This document shows positions 8,944 through 18,782 of a DNA stretch of 55,360 nt, piece after piece. Below the pieces are notes generated by a model that had not been told where the DNA came from, made no database searches, and saw only the letters and a list, made by a program, of their open reading frames with translations. Location of the stretch: assembly GCA_016296565.1 (NCBI GenBank), contig JAEDJB010000003.1, positions 1 through 55,360 on the forward strand, written 5' to 3'. Position numbers and translations under genes: made by a program. Every line of letters starts with the position of its first letter. The stretch's first letter is position 1. This DNA is from Oscillospiraceae bacterium (GTDB lineage: Bacteria > Bacillota > Clostridia > Oscillospirales > Oscillospiraceae).

Positions 8944-9576
8944 TTACTGTTCCGCCGGGGCGGCCTGGAAGGTCTCCCCCAGCTTTTCCGCCGCGATCTG
9001 CCCGGCGGTGAGCTCGGTGATCCTGGCCTCATAGGCCGGCCAGTTCTCCGCCGGGAGCAAGGCGTTCACCCGCACGTCGGCGCCGTACTCAATTTCCCCC
9101 AGGACCCCCTGGGCGGCGGCCACCTCCAGCTTCATCCGCTCCAGCAGGTTGTAGGGGCACTGCACCGCCGTCTGGGCCCACTGGCGGACCACGGAGATCC
9201 CCGCCTCATTGAGGGCGTCCTTAGCGGACTTGGTATAGGCCCGCAGCAGACCGCCGGTGCCCAGCAGGATGCCGCCAAAGTACCGGGTGACCACGCAGCA
9301 GACATTCTCCACTCCTTCCCGGCGAAAGACCTCCAGCATGGGCTGGCCGGCGGTGCCCTGGGGCTCCCCGTCGTCGGAGTAGCGGGTGATGTTCCCCTCC
9401 CGGATCAGGTAACACCAGCAGTTGTGCCGGGCGTCATAGTATTTGCTCTTCATCTGGGCAATCTTCTCCCGGGCCTCCTCCTCGGTTTCCACCCGCCACA
9501 CGTGGCCGATGAACCGGGAGCGCTTTTCGGTAAACTCCGTCTCGCTGTCCCGGGCGGGAACGTAATACTCTGCCAT
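8944..9576 (-). CDS. YigZ/IMPACT-family protein
   Basis: A 210-residue protein of the YigZ/YvyE (UPF0029) family. The N-terminal part holds the signatures SRFIGHVWRV, DARHNCWCY, DDGEPQGTAGQPML and RYFGGILLGTGGLLRAY. The C-terminal 60-70 residues form the DUF1949 ferredoxin-like domain. E. coli YigZ is implicated in translation or stress by homology to eukaryotic IMPACT; the biochemical role is not settled. AGGAGG 8 bases before the Met at 9576 decides the start. It lies 33 bases downstream of hflX, itself a ribosome-associated GTPase, so the two are probably coexpressed. Confidence 0.88.
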   Translation of the reverse strand: MAEYYVPARDSETEFTEKRSRFIGHVWRVETEEEAREKIAQMKSKYYDARHNCWCYLIREGNITRYSDDGEPQGTAGQPMLEVFRREGVENVCCVVTRYFGGILLGTGGLLRAYTKSAKDALNEAGISVVRQWAQTAVQCPYNLLERMKLEVAAAQGVLGEIEYGADVRVNALLPAENWPAYEARITELTAGQIAAEKLGETFQAAPAEQ

Positions 9577-9609
9577 GGGGTCGTCCTCCTTTTTCTCTAT
9601 AGAGGTCAC

Positions 9610-10917
9610 TCAGTCCTCCCAAAATTCCTTAGGGGGCGTCCAGCCGTCAATGACGTATTCCTTTACCTGGCCGGCGGTCTTTTCCGCGCAGACGGCCACC
9701 ACCTGGATGGTCTCGCCGTACTCCACGCTCTCCACCTTGGCGTCCCGGTAGAGCATGTCCAGAATGCCCCCCTTGTCGTAGGGCAGGGACAGGGTGACCC
9801 GGTGAAAGCCCGTGTCCAGCCGCTTGCCGATCATGGCCCGCAGGTCGTCCAGACCCTCCCCGGTCCTGGCGGAGATGGAGACAATGTCCTCCCCGTGAGG
9901 GCGGATATCCCCCACGTAGATGTCCGACTTGTTGAACACGTCAATGCGGGGGGTGGCTTCCGCGCCCAGCTGGCGGATGAGCTTTTCCACCACCTCCGCC
10001 TGCTCCCGCCACTCGGGGTTGGAGGCGTCGATAACGTGCAGGATCAGGTCCGCGTAGGCCAGCTCCTCCAGGGTGGCCTTGAAGGCCTCCACCAGGTGGT
10101 GGGGGAGCTTGCGGATAAAGCCAACGGTGTCAGAGATAAGCACCGTGCAGGTGTCGGAAATTTCCAGGGTGCGGGTGGTGGTGTCCAGGGTGTCAAACAG
10201 CCGGTTCCGGGCGGGGATGCCCGCGTCGGTGAGGGCGTTTAACAGGGTGGACTTGCCCGCGTTGGTGTAGCCCACGATGGCCACCACGGGGACCTCGTTC
10301 TTCTCCCGCCGGTCCCGCTGCACCGCCCGGATGCGGCGGACCTCCTCCAGGTCCTCGGTGAGCTTGGCGATCTTCCGGCGGATGTGCCGCCGGTCGGTTT
10401 CCAGCTGGGTCTCGCCGGGGCCGCGGGTGCCGATGGGGGACTTGCCGCCGGAGGCCGTCTGGCGGACCAGATGGCCCCACATGCCGGTGAGCCGGGGCAG
10501 CAGGTATTTATACTGGGCCAGCTCCACCTGGAGGCGGCCCTCCTTGGTGCGGGCCCGCTGGGCGAAAATGTCCAGGATCAGCCCCGCCCGGTCAATGACC
10601 TGCACCCCGATGTCCTCGGTGAGCACCCGCTGCTGGGAGGGAGACAGCTCGTTGTCAAAGACCACCAGGTCCGCCCCCTGGGCGCTGACCAGGTCGGCGG
10701 TCTCCGCCACCTTGCCCTCCCCGATGAAGGTGCGGGCCTCGGGGGTGTCCCGGTTCTGCAGGATCATCCCCACGCACTCCCCCCCGGCAGTCTCCAGCAG
10801 GGCAGCCAGCTCCTCCAGGGAGGTCTCGGTGGCGTTGTCCTCCCTGGGCAGGCTGTTGGCGCTGAGGCCCACCAGGACGGCGCGGTTTCGTTTTTCTTCG
10901 GTATGATGTTCGGTCAT
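9610..10917 (-). CDS. hflX: Ribosome-splitting GTPase HflX
   Basis: A 435-residue TRAFAC-class GTPase. An N-terminal HflX domain (about 12-115) is followed by a basic coiled-coil linker containing the hallmark GPGETQLETDRR (167-178). The G domain has P-loop GYTNAGKST (Lys222), DTVGFI as G3 and NKSD as G4. A C-terminal domain begins at about 370. HflX binds the 50S subunit and splits stalled or hibernating ribosomes, particularly under heat or antibiotic stress. It starts 19 bases after the flavin-reductase-like gene and is followed by the IMPACT-family gene. Confidence 0.96.
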   Translation of the reverse strand: MTEHHTEEKRNRAVLVGLSANSLPREDNATETSLEELAALLETAGGECVGMILQNRDTPEARTFIGEGKVAETADLVSAQGADLVVFDNELSPSQQRVLTEDIGVQVIDRAGLILDIFAQRARTKEGRLQVELAQYKYLLPRLTGMWGHLVRQTASGGKSPIGTRGPGETQLETDRRHIRRKIAKLTEDLEEVRRIRAVQRDRREKNEVPVVAIVGYTNAGKSTLLNALTDAGIPARNRLFDTLDTTTRTLEISDTCTVLISDTVGFIRKLPHHLVEAFKATLEELAYADLILHVIDASNPEWREQAEVVEKLIRQLGAEATPRIDVFNKSDIYVGDIRPHGEDIVSISARTGEGLDDLRAMIGKRLDTGFHRVTLSLPYDKGGILDMLYRDAKVESVEYGETIQVVAVCAEKTAGQVKEYVIDGWTPPKEFWED

Positions 10918-10936
10918 AAAAACCTCCCGGGAATGG

Positions 10937-11437
10937 TTATTCCTTCACCAGAACCTGGGTGATCTCCCCGATATACATCCGGTGATAGTCGTGGTTTTCG
11001 TAGTGCTCCAGACCCGCCGGGTCCATGTGGGCCGGGTCCAGGTCGTTCCAGTAGAGCTTGCGGCACACCAGCACCAGGTCCGCCTCCTGGATGTAGGGGG
11101 CGTTCTCCCCCGCCATGGCCACGTGGAAGCCGCAGTGGGCAAACTTGTCCTCGTCCCGGCCGCTGACCCGGCCGCAGTAGGCCAGGGCCTTCCGCCAGGC
11201 ATCCCCAAAGAAGGAGAGGGTGAAGTGGTCCTGCTCCTCCAGAAATTCAAAGGTGTACCGCTGGGGGCGCACGTAGATGGTGGCCACGCTCTTGTGCCAC
11301 AGAACCCCCAGGCCGCCCCAGCTGGCGGTCATGGTGTTGCAGCGGTCCTGGGTGCCGGCGGTGATGAGGGTCCACCGGTCGTCAAAGAGAGAAAATACGT
11401 TTTCGTTTAGCTTCTTGGGGGCAATCTCCCGAAACAT
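10937..11437 (-). CDS. Flavin reductase-like domain protein (FMN-binding split barrel)
   Basis: A 166-residue protein of the flavin reductase-like/HpaC-type split-barrel group. It shows WTLITAGTQDRCNTMTASWGG near residues 20-42 and YVRPQRYTFEFLE, the strand-loop regions that hold FMN in this fold. Such proteins are either FMN reductases or uncharacterised flavoproteins. No monooxygenase partner is nearby, so I would not name a substrate. The Met at 11437 has AGGAGG 7 bases upstream. The gene heads the transcript that runs on into hflX and the IMPACT-family gene. Confidence 0.85.
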   Translation of the reverse strand: MFREIAPKKLNENVFSLFDDRWTLITAGTQDRCNTMTASWGGLGVLWHKSVATIYVRPQRYTFEFLEEQDHFTLSFFGDAWRKALAYCGRVSGRDEDKFAHCGFHVAMAGENAPYIQEADLVLVCRKLYWNDLDPAHMDPAGLEHYENHDYHRMYIGEITQVLVKE

Positions 11438-11514
11438 GGTACTCCTCCTGTCCTGATCAATCTCGGTTCCAGTATATGCAGAAAAGGCGGGCAGGAACCC
11501 TGTCTTAAGATACG

Positions 11515-11543
11515 CAAAAACCCGTGCCGGAAGCGGCACGGGT
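11515..11543 (-). terminator. Intrinsic terminator of rpmE
   Basis: Arms CCCGTGCCG (11521-11529) and CGGCACGGG (11534-11542) with loop GAAG, followed on the minus strand by TTTTTGCG. It lies 17 bases after the rpmE stop. Confidence 0.9.
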
Positions 11544-11558
11544 CCAAAGCCAAATCTT

Positions 11559-11762
11559 TCAGTTTTCCAAACCGAACTTTTTGTTGAAGCGGCTGACGCG
11601 CCCGCCAGTATCCACCATCTTCTGCTTACCGGTGAAGAAGGGGTGACACTTGGAGCAAACTTCTACTCTGATGTCCTTCTTGGTAGATCTTGTCTCGATC
11701 ACGTTACCGCAAGCACATCTGATGGTAGCCTGCTCGTACTTGGGATGGATGCCTTCCTTCAT
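11559..11762 (-). CDS. rpmE: 50S ribosomal protein L31, zinc-binding type
   Basis: A 67-residue L31 with the four-Cys zinc site intact: Cys16, Cys18, Cys36 and Cys39. This makes it the C+ (zinc-loaded) form rather than the zinc-independent paralog induced by Zur under zinc starvation. The C-terminal GGRVSRFNKKFG is typical. It is a single-gene unit with its own promoter and terminator. No Zur-like palindrome is evident in its upstream region. Confidence 0.97.
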   Translation of the reverse strand: MKEGIHPKYEQATIRCACGNVIETRSTKKDIRVEVCSKCHPFFTGKQKMVDTGGRVSRFNKKFGLEN

Positions 11763-11820
11763 GAGTGTTCACCTCTTTCTGATGTCAAAAAATAAGTGCG
11801 TCTCATTAAGCGCATGTCAT

Positions 11821-11849
11821 ATGATACCACTTTCCCGCAGAAAATGCAA
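11821..11849 (-). promoter_or_regulatory. rpmE promoter
   Basis: Minus strand -35 TTGCAT (11844-11849), spacer of 17, -10 TATCAT (11821-11826). The leader to the start codon is about 50-55 bases. Confidence 0.7.
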
Positions 11850-11883
11850 CTGTTTTTTTCGCAATTTCGGCGAAAATTTTTCT

Positions 11884-14800
11884 TCATTTTCCCAGGGTTA
11901 CGCCGGTGCCGGGACCCAGGAACCAAAGAATCCGCCGGGTGACCTTCTGGCCGGTGAGGGTCTCCAGGGCGTAGGTGTAGGCCGCCAGCTGGCCCCGGTA
12001 GTGCTCTGCCCGCTGGGGAGCGTCGGCGGCGGAGACCCGGTCGGTTTTGAAGTCCACCAGGGTAATCCCGTCCAGCCGCTGGAACCAGCAGTCGATGACC
12101 CCCTGGAGCAGGATCTCCTCCCCCTCCGGGGCCTGGGGGTAGAACCGCCGGGCAGGGGCCAGCAGGGAGAAGGGGTACTCCCGGTGCAGGCTGGCGCTCT
12201 CCCGCATCTCCTGCCCCAGGTCCGAGGCAAAGAACCGGGCCATGGCCCGCACGTCCACCGCCCGGGCCTGCTGGTCGGTGAGGTAGCCCTCCGCTGACAG
12301 CCGGGCCAGCTCCTGGCGAATCTCCTCCGCCGAGCCGGTGCGGTCCAGACGAACGCACTGCATGGCCGTGTGCAGGGCAGTGCCCTTTTGGGCAGCGGTG
12401 AGGCCCAGGGTTTCCTGGGCAAACCGGGGGCGGTAGAAGGGCTTCTGCTCCATGGCCTGCTTGTCCGCCAGGAGGAACACCCCCGGCTCCTCCTCCCCCT
12501 CCGACGCCACCTGGGTGGCGGTGACCTTGGCGGGGGTGGCGGCGGCAGTCTCATAGGGATACCGCCAGCGCAGCTGCCGGAGCAGCTCTCCGGCGTCCGG
12601 CACCGGCTCATCCTCCTTGGCAGTTCTCTCCCGCTGGGCGGTCTCTTCCGACACCACCCCGGTGTGGTACTGAATCTTCCAGGCCGGACCGAAGGCTGCC
12701 CCCGGCACCGGCTGGGCTCCGGTCCCCGCCGCCTGACGGAGGGCCTCCCCCTCTGGCCGGGCCAGGGCGGTGAGGAGAATCCACTGGCCCGCGCTGGAGC
12801 AGGAGGCCAGCACCCGGGGATCGGCCGGGAAGGAGGCGCTCTCCCCCAGGCCCTTCAGGTCCGAAGGGCCGTAGGCCAGGGTGTGGGTCATGACCAGCTT
12901 TTCCTTGGCCCGGGTCATGGCCACATAGAGCAGGCGCATCTCCTCCGCCAGCATCTCTTTTTTCAGGGCCAGAGCCACCCCCGTGCGGGCCAGAGTAGAG
13001 AACTCCACCATGGTCTCCCGGTCCAGCCCCTTGGGGCCCAGACCCAGCCTGGGGTGGAAGAGGACCGGCTTCTGAATGTCCCCGTAGTTAAACCGCCGTC
13101 CCAGGCCGCAGAGAAAGACCACCGGGTACTCCAGGCCCTTGGACCGGTGAATGCTTAAAATCTTCACCCCAGCCTGTTCCTTGGCGGGGGCAGCGGCAAA
13201 ACGCAGGCCGCCGCTCTCCTGGACCCGGTCCAGGTGGAGCAGGAAGCCGAAGAGACCCTTGTGCCCCGCCCCCTCGAACCGGCGGGCCAGCTCGTAAAAG
13301 GCCAGCAGGTTTTCCCGGCGCTTTTCTCCCCCGGGCATGGCGGAGAAAATCTCCAACAGGTCGGTGCGCCGGTACAGGTCCCACAGCAACTGGTGGCTGC
13401 TCTTTTCCCCCGCGCCGAAGCGCAGAGCCTCCAGATCCGCCAGAAAGGCCCGGCAGTCCTCCCCGCCCTGGTCAGCGGCGGCGCAGAGGGCGGTATAGAA
13501 ATCTCCCTCCGCCGCCCCGCGGATTTCCGCCAGCCGGTCCCCGGTGAAGGAACAGACAGGGGAGCGCAGCACCGCCAGCAGGGGAATATCCTGCCTGGGG
13601 TTGTCGATGATTTGCAGCCAGGACAGAGCCACGGAGATTTCCGTGGTCTGGAAGAAGTCGTTCCCCTCCTCCGCGGACCAGCCCACCCCCTGCTCCTCCA
13701 GGGCCAGGGCATAGAAGTTCCGCACCGGGCCGGGGGAGCGCAGGAGGATGGCAATGTCGTCCGGCTGAAGGGGGCGGGTGCCCCCCTCCCCGTCGGAGAC
13801 GGGAAACTCTCTTTTTAATAAGGTAGCGATCTCTTTGGCCACAAACCGGGCCTCTAAGTAGTGCTTGCTCTGCCGGTCCTGGGTGAGGGCCGGGTCCTGG
13901 CTGAAGTCCAGCACATGCAGCTCGGTCTCGTACCCCTCCCCCTCCGGGAAGGCGCCCCCGGGGTAGAGGGCCTGGTCGTCGGTATAGTCCATCTCCCCCA
14001 GGTCCCGGGACATGATGGTCCGGAACAGGTCGTTGGCTGCCTCCAGCACCTGGGGGCGGGAGCGGAAGTTTTTGGAGAGGATGATTTTCCGGTCCTCCCC
14101 CTCCTTCGCCTCGGTCCAGGGTGTAAAGGTTCTATACTTGTCAAGGAAAATAGTGGGATCGGCCAGGCGGAAGCGGTAAATAGACTGCTTCACATCCCCC
14201 ACCATGAAGAGATTTCTCCCCGCGTCGGACAAGGCCCGGAAGATGGTGTTCTGGACCTGGTTGGTGTCCTGGTACTCGTCCACCATGATTTCCGTATACT
14301 GGCTCCCCCACTGGCGGGCCAGGTCAGTGGGCTCCCCTTTTTCGTCCACCAGCAGGCGGACAGCGCAGTGCTCCAGGTCGGAGAAATCCAGAAGGGACTT
14401 CTCCCGTTTCGCCTGGTCATAGGCCCGGGAGAAGTCCTCCACCAGAGTGATGAGACCGTTCATGGCGGGGCGGACCAGCGCCATGTCGGCCAGCAGGCTC
14501 TCGCTGGTGCTGCCGAACTGCTTTTCCAGCTCTTCAACAGCCTTTTTGCACCGGGTGCGGATGGCCTTGATCTGGTCCTGGGCGGTTACGCTCTCCACCC
14601 CCTTGGCCCCCTTCAGCCGGGGGAAGGAGATGGTGCACCGGGCGGCTTCGTCCCAGCTTCGCTCAGCGGCCCGGGCAAAGGCGTGCAGGTCCCCGCAGGT
14701 GGCGGCCAGGCTGTCCCCATAGGCTTTTTCCAGCACCGGGTCCTGGGCAGCCAAACGGCAGGCTTTGTCCATCTGCCCGGCCCAGTACCCGGCGGTCTGG

Positions 14801-15462
14801 GCAGCCTCCCGGAGGAGCAGGGCCCCCCAGGGGGTCTGGCCCACGTCGGAAATGCCGGTGAGGTCCAGGGCCGCCCGCTGCTCCTCCAGCCATGCGTTGG
14901 GGTCGGGGTAGCTCTGGATCTTGCCGTACACGTCCAGGGTGATCTCCACCAGGCGGCTGTCGTCCCGGCCGGCGGCCAGCACGTCCAGCAGCTTGGCAAA
15001 GTCCCCCTCTGGGTCGATGGTCTCGTACCGGGCCTCCAGCACCTGGTCCAGGGTGCGGGCCATGAGGACCTGGGCCTCCTCATCCTCGCAGAGGGTAAAG
15101 TCCGCCGGCAGGTCCAGCAGATGCCCCCACTGGCGGAGCAGCACCGTGCAGAAGGCGTGGATGGTGGAAATCTGAGCCTTATAGAGAAGGGCGGTCTGAC
15201 GGCGGAGATGGGCGTTGTCCGGCTGGCCGGAGAGGGTCTCAGCGATCTCTTTGGCGATTCTGGCCCGCAGCTCCTCCGCTGCCGCCCGGGTAAAGGTGAT
15301 GATAAGGAACTGATCCACGTTCTTCCCCTCGGTGAGGATGCGGTCCAGCAGCCGCTCCACCAACACCCGGGTCTTGCCGGAGCCCGCCGCGGCGGAGACC
15401 AGCAGGCCGCCGCCCCGGTTTTTCACCACCGCCTCCTGCTCAGGTGTGCGCCTGACTGCCAT
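11884..15462 (-). CDS. addA: ATP-dependent helicase/nuclease subunit AddA
   Basis: A 1192-residue UvrD-like helicase fused to a RecB-family nuclease. The Walker A motif is SAAAGSGKT (Lys30) and motif Ia is ITFTRAAAEELRARI. Motif II is VDEYQDTN, and motif IV-VI regions include KILSIHRSKGLEYPVV and LLYVAMTRAKEKL. The C-terminal nuclease has GVIDCWFQRLDG and LVDFKTD, placing catalytic residues at Asp1124, Asp1137 and Lys1139. With AddB it processes double-strand breaks up to a Chi-like site and prepares ends for RecA. Its start overlaps the end of addB by 23 bases, implying translational coupling. The length matches the family. Confidence 0.97.
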   Translation of the reverse strand: MAVRRTPEQEAVVKNRGGGLLVSAAAGSGKTRVLVERLLDRILTEGKNVDQFLIITFTRAAAEELRARIAKEIAETLSGQPDNAHLRRQTALLYKAQISTIHAFCTVLLRQWGHLLDLPADFTLCEDEEAQVLMARTLDQVLEARYETIDPEGDFAKLLDVLAAGRDDSRLVEITLDVYGKIQSYPDPNAWLEEQRAALDLTGISDVGQTPWGALLLREAAQTAGYWAGQMDKACRLAAQDPVLEKAYGDSLAATCGDLHAFARAAERSWDEAARCTISFPRLKGAKGVESVTAQDQIKAIRTRCKKAVEELEKQFGSTSESLLADMALVRPAMNGLITLVEDFSRAYDQAKREKSLLDFSDLEHCAVRLLVDEKGEPTDLARQWGSQYTEIMVDEYQDTNQVQNTIFRALSDAGRNLFMVGDVKQSIYRFRLADPTIFLDKYRTFTPWTEAKEGEDRKIILSKNFRSRPQVLEAANDLFRTIMSRDLGEMDYTDDQALYPGGAFPEGEGYETELHVLDFSQDPALTQDRQSKHYLEARFVAKEIATLLKREFPVSDGEGGTRPLQPDDIAILLRSPGPVRNFYALALEEQGVGWSAEEGNDFFQTTEISVALSWLQIIDNPRQDIPLLAVLRSPVCSFTGDRLAEIRGAAEGDFYTALCAAADQGGEDCRAFLADLEALRFGAGEKSSHQLLWDLYRRTDLLEIFSAMPGGEKRRENLLAFYELARRFEGAGHKGLFGFLLHLDRVQESGGLRFAAAPAKEQAGVKILSIHRSKGLEYPVVFLCGLGRRFNYGDIQKPVLFHPRLGLGPKGLDRETMVEFSTLARTGVALALKKEMLAEEMRLLYVAMTRAKEKLVMTHTLAYGPSDLKGLGESASFPADPRVLASCSSAGQWILLTALARPEGEALRQAAGTGAQPVPGAAFGPAWKIQYHTGVVSEETAQRERTAKEDEPVPDAGELLRQLRWRYPYETAAATPAKVTATQVASEGEEEPGVFLLADKQAMEQKPFYRPRFAQETLGLTAAQKGTALHTAMQCVRLDRTGSAEEIRQELARLSAEGYLTDQQARAVDVRAMARFFASDLGQEMRESASLHREYPFSLLAPARRFYPQAPEGEEILLQGVIDCWFQRLDGITLVDFKTDRVSAADAPQRAEHYRGQLAAYTYALETLTGQKVTRRILWFLGPGTGVTLGK

Positions 15463-18400
15463 GGTCCGTCCCTCCTTCCTCCTTCTGGGCCAGCCAGTCC
15501 CAGAAGTCGCTGTTTTTCACCGACGGAATCCACCGCCGCCGGTCGGTCTTTTCCTCAAACTGGCAGGCCCGGTAGTACTCGCAGTACTGGCAGGCGTTCT
15601 TGGACGGCCCCCGCCAGAAGGGGTCGGCGTCGATGTTGCCCGAGGCAATCTCCCGGCAGATCTGCTGGAGAATGGCCTGGGTGTGGCCCTTGAGCCGCCC
15701 CAGCTTCTCCGCGCTCACCAGGGCGTCCCCGGTGATCTTCCCCGTCCGGGCGCTCACCCGCAGGGGGAGGAACCGCAGGGTGCCCTCCTGGTGCTCCATG
15801 GCGTCCAGCACGGCCTCGTCGTCCAACACCAGCCCCCGGCGGACCAGCTCCTTGTCCATGAGGGTTCGCCGGGCGTCCTCGTCCATGTCCCGGCTGCCGG
15901 AGATCATGGCCTCCCGGGCGGGCAGGTAGAGCACCCCCGCCGGAACCGGCTGGGTTCCGAAGCGCTTTTCCCCCTTCTCCTCCAGGGCGAAGAGGTAGAG
16001 AAGCATCTGCAAGCCCAAGCCGTTCCAGATTTCTGTGAGATCAAAGGATTTCCGGCCGGTCTTGTAGTCCACCACCCGCAGGTAGAGGCGGCCGTCCTTC
16101 ACCCAGCCGTCCACCCGGTCCACAAAGCCGGAGATGCGCAGGGTGACGCCCCCTGCCTTCACCTCCACCGGGGGCAGGTCCTTGCCGGGGCCGAAGCCCA
16201 GCTCAAAGCAGATGGGCTGGAAGTCCGAGGACCGCAGCTCATCAATCACGTTGTCCACCACCGCCTGGACGTTTCGCTGGAGGCGGCGGAAGAGGTACTG
16301 GAACCGGGGCGTCTGGTGCTCCATGCCCCCAAGTTCTGTAAAGATATACTCCTTTACAGCTATTCTGGTCAGGTCCTTCACGTCCTGGTCAGAGCAGGCC
16401 TCGATGCCCCCCTTGTCCCGGACCCCCCGGAGCACATGCTCCAGGACAAAGTGGACGAAGGTACCGTACTCCGGGGCGTGGAACCCGGCCGGGCGGCGGT
16501 CCTTGGCCCCCAGGCCGTACCGGAGGAAGTAGGCAAAGTGGCAGGATTTATACTGGTCCATCCGGGAGGCGGACATGGCCACCTTCTCCCCGTAGAGGGA
16601 CTGCACCGCCTGGGAAGAGAGCCTGCCCCGCTCCCACCGGGCGGCCCGGTCCAGCCGCCGGAAGCAGGCAGCGTAGGCGGGGTCTGTCTCCAGCTCTTCC
16701 CGGGCCTCGGGGGATCGGGCGGCCAGGGTGCGCAGGCGGTCGGGAGAGTCGGCCATGACGCAGGGACCCTGGGCCTGGGGGAACAGCGCTGCTAAAGTCT
16801 CCACCAGGAAGGAGGGCCGGTACTCTCCCCCGCTCTCCCCGCCGGCGGGCCAGGTGACGCAGAGCTTTTCTGTGGGCTGGGCGCAGGCGGTGTAGACAAT
16901 GGTGTTCTCCCGGCTGAGCTTTTCCTCCACCTGGGGGGCCAGCTCCAGGCCGTAGTCCTCCAGCAGTTCCCGGTCCCGGTCGGTGAGCAGCCCCTGGCCG
17001 GGAGTCACCTGGGGGATGGAGCCGTCGTCGGCCCCCAGGAAAATCAGCACCTTGCAGGCCCGGTTGGACAGCCGCTGGGCGTCTCCCGCCGCCACCCGGT
17101 CCAGGGAGGCGGGGATGGTGCCCACGGAGTACCGGGACAGCAGCAGCTTCAGCAGCCGGGAAAACTCGGAAAACTCCGCCTCCTGGTCCCCCAGCAGGGC
17201 GGTGCACTGCTCCAGGGCGCCGCAGAAGATCTCCCACAGCTGGCTGTACTGGCGGGCCAGCTCCGGCTCCCCCTGCTCCAGCAGGCGGGCGGTGCGGGTC
17301 TCCAGGGCCTCCGGGGCCTGGATTTCCTCCAGAAAGCTGTAAAGGGCAAGTACTTGCTCCCCTATGGTATGCTTGGATTTTTTCTTGAACGTCTCCAGGG
17401 GCTGGATCACCCGCAGGCGCAGGGCGTTCAGTTCCTCCAGGTCCTGTTCGTCCTGTTCCGTGAAGGTCTGGTGATAGCCCCCGGGGTGCTGGGTCCAGGG
17501 CTTGGTCCACCGGCTGCCCCACAGGTCCCAGGTGAGGACGTAGTTTTCCAGCTTGTCACACGCCTGGGGGGTGAGGCCCGCCAGGCCGGTTTTCAGATAC
17601 CGGAACATATCCTCGTAGGCATAGCCCCCCCGCACCGCGTCCATAGCGGCGGTGATAAGGGTGAAGATGGGCTTTTGGAGAATGTCCGTCCGGTCCGACT
17701 GGAACACGGGGATGTCATACTGGGCAAAGATGCCCTCCATATGCTCCCAGTACCGGTCCATGGACCGGGCGGTGACGGCGATGTCCCGGTACCGGAACCG
17801 CCCCGACTGGACCAGCCGGCGGATCTCCCCGGCGGCCCAGCGGACCTCCTCCCGGGGGGTGGCCAGGCGGCCCAGGAAAACACTCCCGTCCCACTCCCCC
17901 GAATAGGGGACCCGGGGACGGGCAAAAAGATTTTGCTCCAGATAGGCCAGGGGCGGGGTGCGGACCCCTTCCCTCAAGGGCAGGTCCTCCCGGCGCACCG
18001 GGCAGTTTGCTTTGGCCGCTAAACGGCGCAGCCAGGTTTCCGTCTTGTGGGCCGGGGCAAAGACCTCCTCCTCCCCTTCCCCGTCCCCCCAGGTGAGGGT
18101 GACGGTGACGGAATGGGCCTGGCGGAGCAGCTGCTCCAGCACCAGCCCCTGCTGGGGGGTAAAGTCGGTAAAGCCGTCCAGGTACACGTCCTTCTCCCGG
18201 AAGAAGGGATAGGTTTTCAGCTTCTCCGCCAGGCGGGTGAGCCTGTCCCGGGGGTCCAGGCTGCCCCGGGCGGTCATGGCCTCGTAGGCCCCGAAGATGA
18301 GGCCCAGATCCCGGAGCTTTTCCCCGTCCAGCCCTTCGGTCTCCTCCCCCACCTGGGTCAGCTGGGCCCCGGTGACGCAGCAGCTTTTCAGCTCGTCCAT

Positions 18401-18763
18401 GGTGGTCAGCAGGCTGGAGAGAAACTCCGGCTTCCGGGATGGCATGGCGTACACGGTCAGGTTTCCGCTCACGGATTTTAAGGCCGCGTACATCACCAGC
18501 AGGCGGCCCCCCTCGTCCAGCACCGGCTGGGCGCCGCCCCCGGCCAGGGAGAGAACCCGGTTTTCCAGCCGGGTGAAGGAGAGCACCTCCCCATACAGCC
18601 CCGCCTGGTTTCCGTTCTCCCGGCAGAAGCGGCCCTCGGTTTCAAAGGAGGCCTGCTCCGGCACCAGAAGGATCTGGAAGCGGTCCTTCCCCGCCTCCTT
18701 CATCCGCCGGAACACCTCCGCCGTCTTGCCGCAGCCGGCCCGGCCTGTGACGATGTGCAGCAT
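15440..18763 (-). CDS. addB: ATP-dependent nuclease subunit AddB
   Basis: A 1107-residue AddB. The N terminus MLHIVTGRAGCGKT carries an intact Walker A (Lys13), though AddB is not expected to unwind DNA. The C-terminal nuclease domain has GFVDRVDGWVKDG and VVDYKTGR. Four Cys for the structural iron-sulfur cluster are visible: one in the YKSCHFAYFLRYGLG segment before the nuclease, and CQYCEYYRAC near residue 1070. These staple the nuclease as in the Bacillus AddAB complex. It begins 19 bases after the membrane/SpeE-like gene and overlaps addA, so the three form one operon. Confidence 0.96.
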   Translation of the reverse strand: MLHIVTGRAGCGKTAEVFRRMKEAGKDRFQILLVPEQASFETEGRFCRENGNQAGLYGEVLSFTRLENRVLSLAGGGAQPVLDEGGRLLVMYAALKSVSGNLTVYAMPSRKPEFLSSLLTTMDELKSCCVTGAQLTQVGEETEGLDGEKLRDLGLIFGAYEAMTARGSLDPRDRLTRLAEKLKTYPFFREKDVYLDGFTDFTPQQGLVLEQLLRQAHSVTVTLTWGDGEGEEEVFAPAHKTETWLRRLAAKANCPVRREDLPLREGVRTPPLAYLEQNLFARPRVPYSGEWDGSVFLGRLATPREEVRWAAGEIRRLVQSGRFRYRDIAVTARSMDRYWEHMEGIFAQYDIPVFQSDRTDILQKPIFTLITAAMDAVRGGYAYEDMFRYLKTGLAGLTPQACDKLENYVLTWDLWGSRWTKPWTQHPGGYHQTFTEQDEQDLEELNALRLRVIQPLETFKKKSKHTIGEQVLALYSFLEEIQAPEALETRTARLLEQGEPELARQYSQLWEIFCGALEQCTALLGDQEAEFSEFSRLLKLLLSRYSVGTIPASLDRVAAGDAQRLSNRACKVLIFLGADDGSIPQVTPGQGLLTDRDRELLEDYGLELAPQVEEKLSRENTIVYTACAQPTEKLCVTWPAGGESGGEYRPSFLVETLAALFPQAQGPCVMADSPDRLRTLAARSPEAREELETDPAYAACFRRLDRAARWERGRLSSQAVQSLYGEKVAMSASRMDQYKSCHFAYFLRYGLGAKDRRPAGFHAPEYGTFVHFVLEHVLRGVRDKGGIEACSDQDVKDLTRIAVKEYIFTELGGMEHQTPRFQYLFRRLQRNVQAVVDNVIDELRSSDFQPICFELGFGPGKDLPPVEVKAGGVTLRISGFVDRVDGWVKDGRLYLRVVDYKTGRKSFDLTEIWNGLGLQMLLYLFALEEKGEKRFGTQPVPAGVLYLPAREAMISGSRDMDEDARRTLMDKELVRRGLVLDDEAVLDAMEHQEGTLRFLPLRVSARTGKITGDALVSAEKLGRLKGHTQAILQQICREIASGNIDADPFWRGPSKNACQYCEYYRACQFEEKTDRRRWIPSVKNSDFWDWLAQKEEGGTDHGSQAHT

Positions 18764-18782
18764 GGCGCGCCCTCCTTGCTCG

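Noticed and set aside
7711..10242. 843-codon rightward open frame
   Set aside because: It runs antisense across dgt, the IMPACT-family gene and hflX, with no ribosome site or domain. The opposite strand genes are well supported.
13861..15693. 610-codon rightward open frame opposite addA
   Set aside because: Composition artefact antisense to a clearly recognised AddA.
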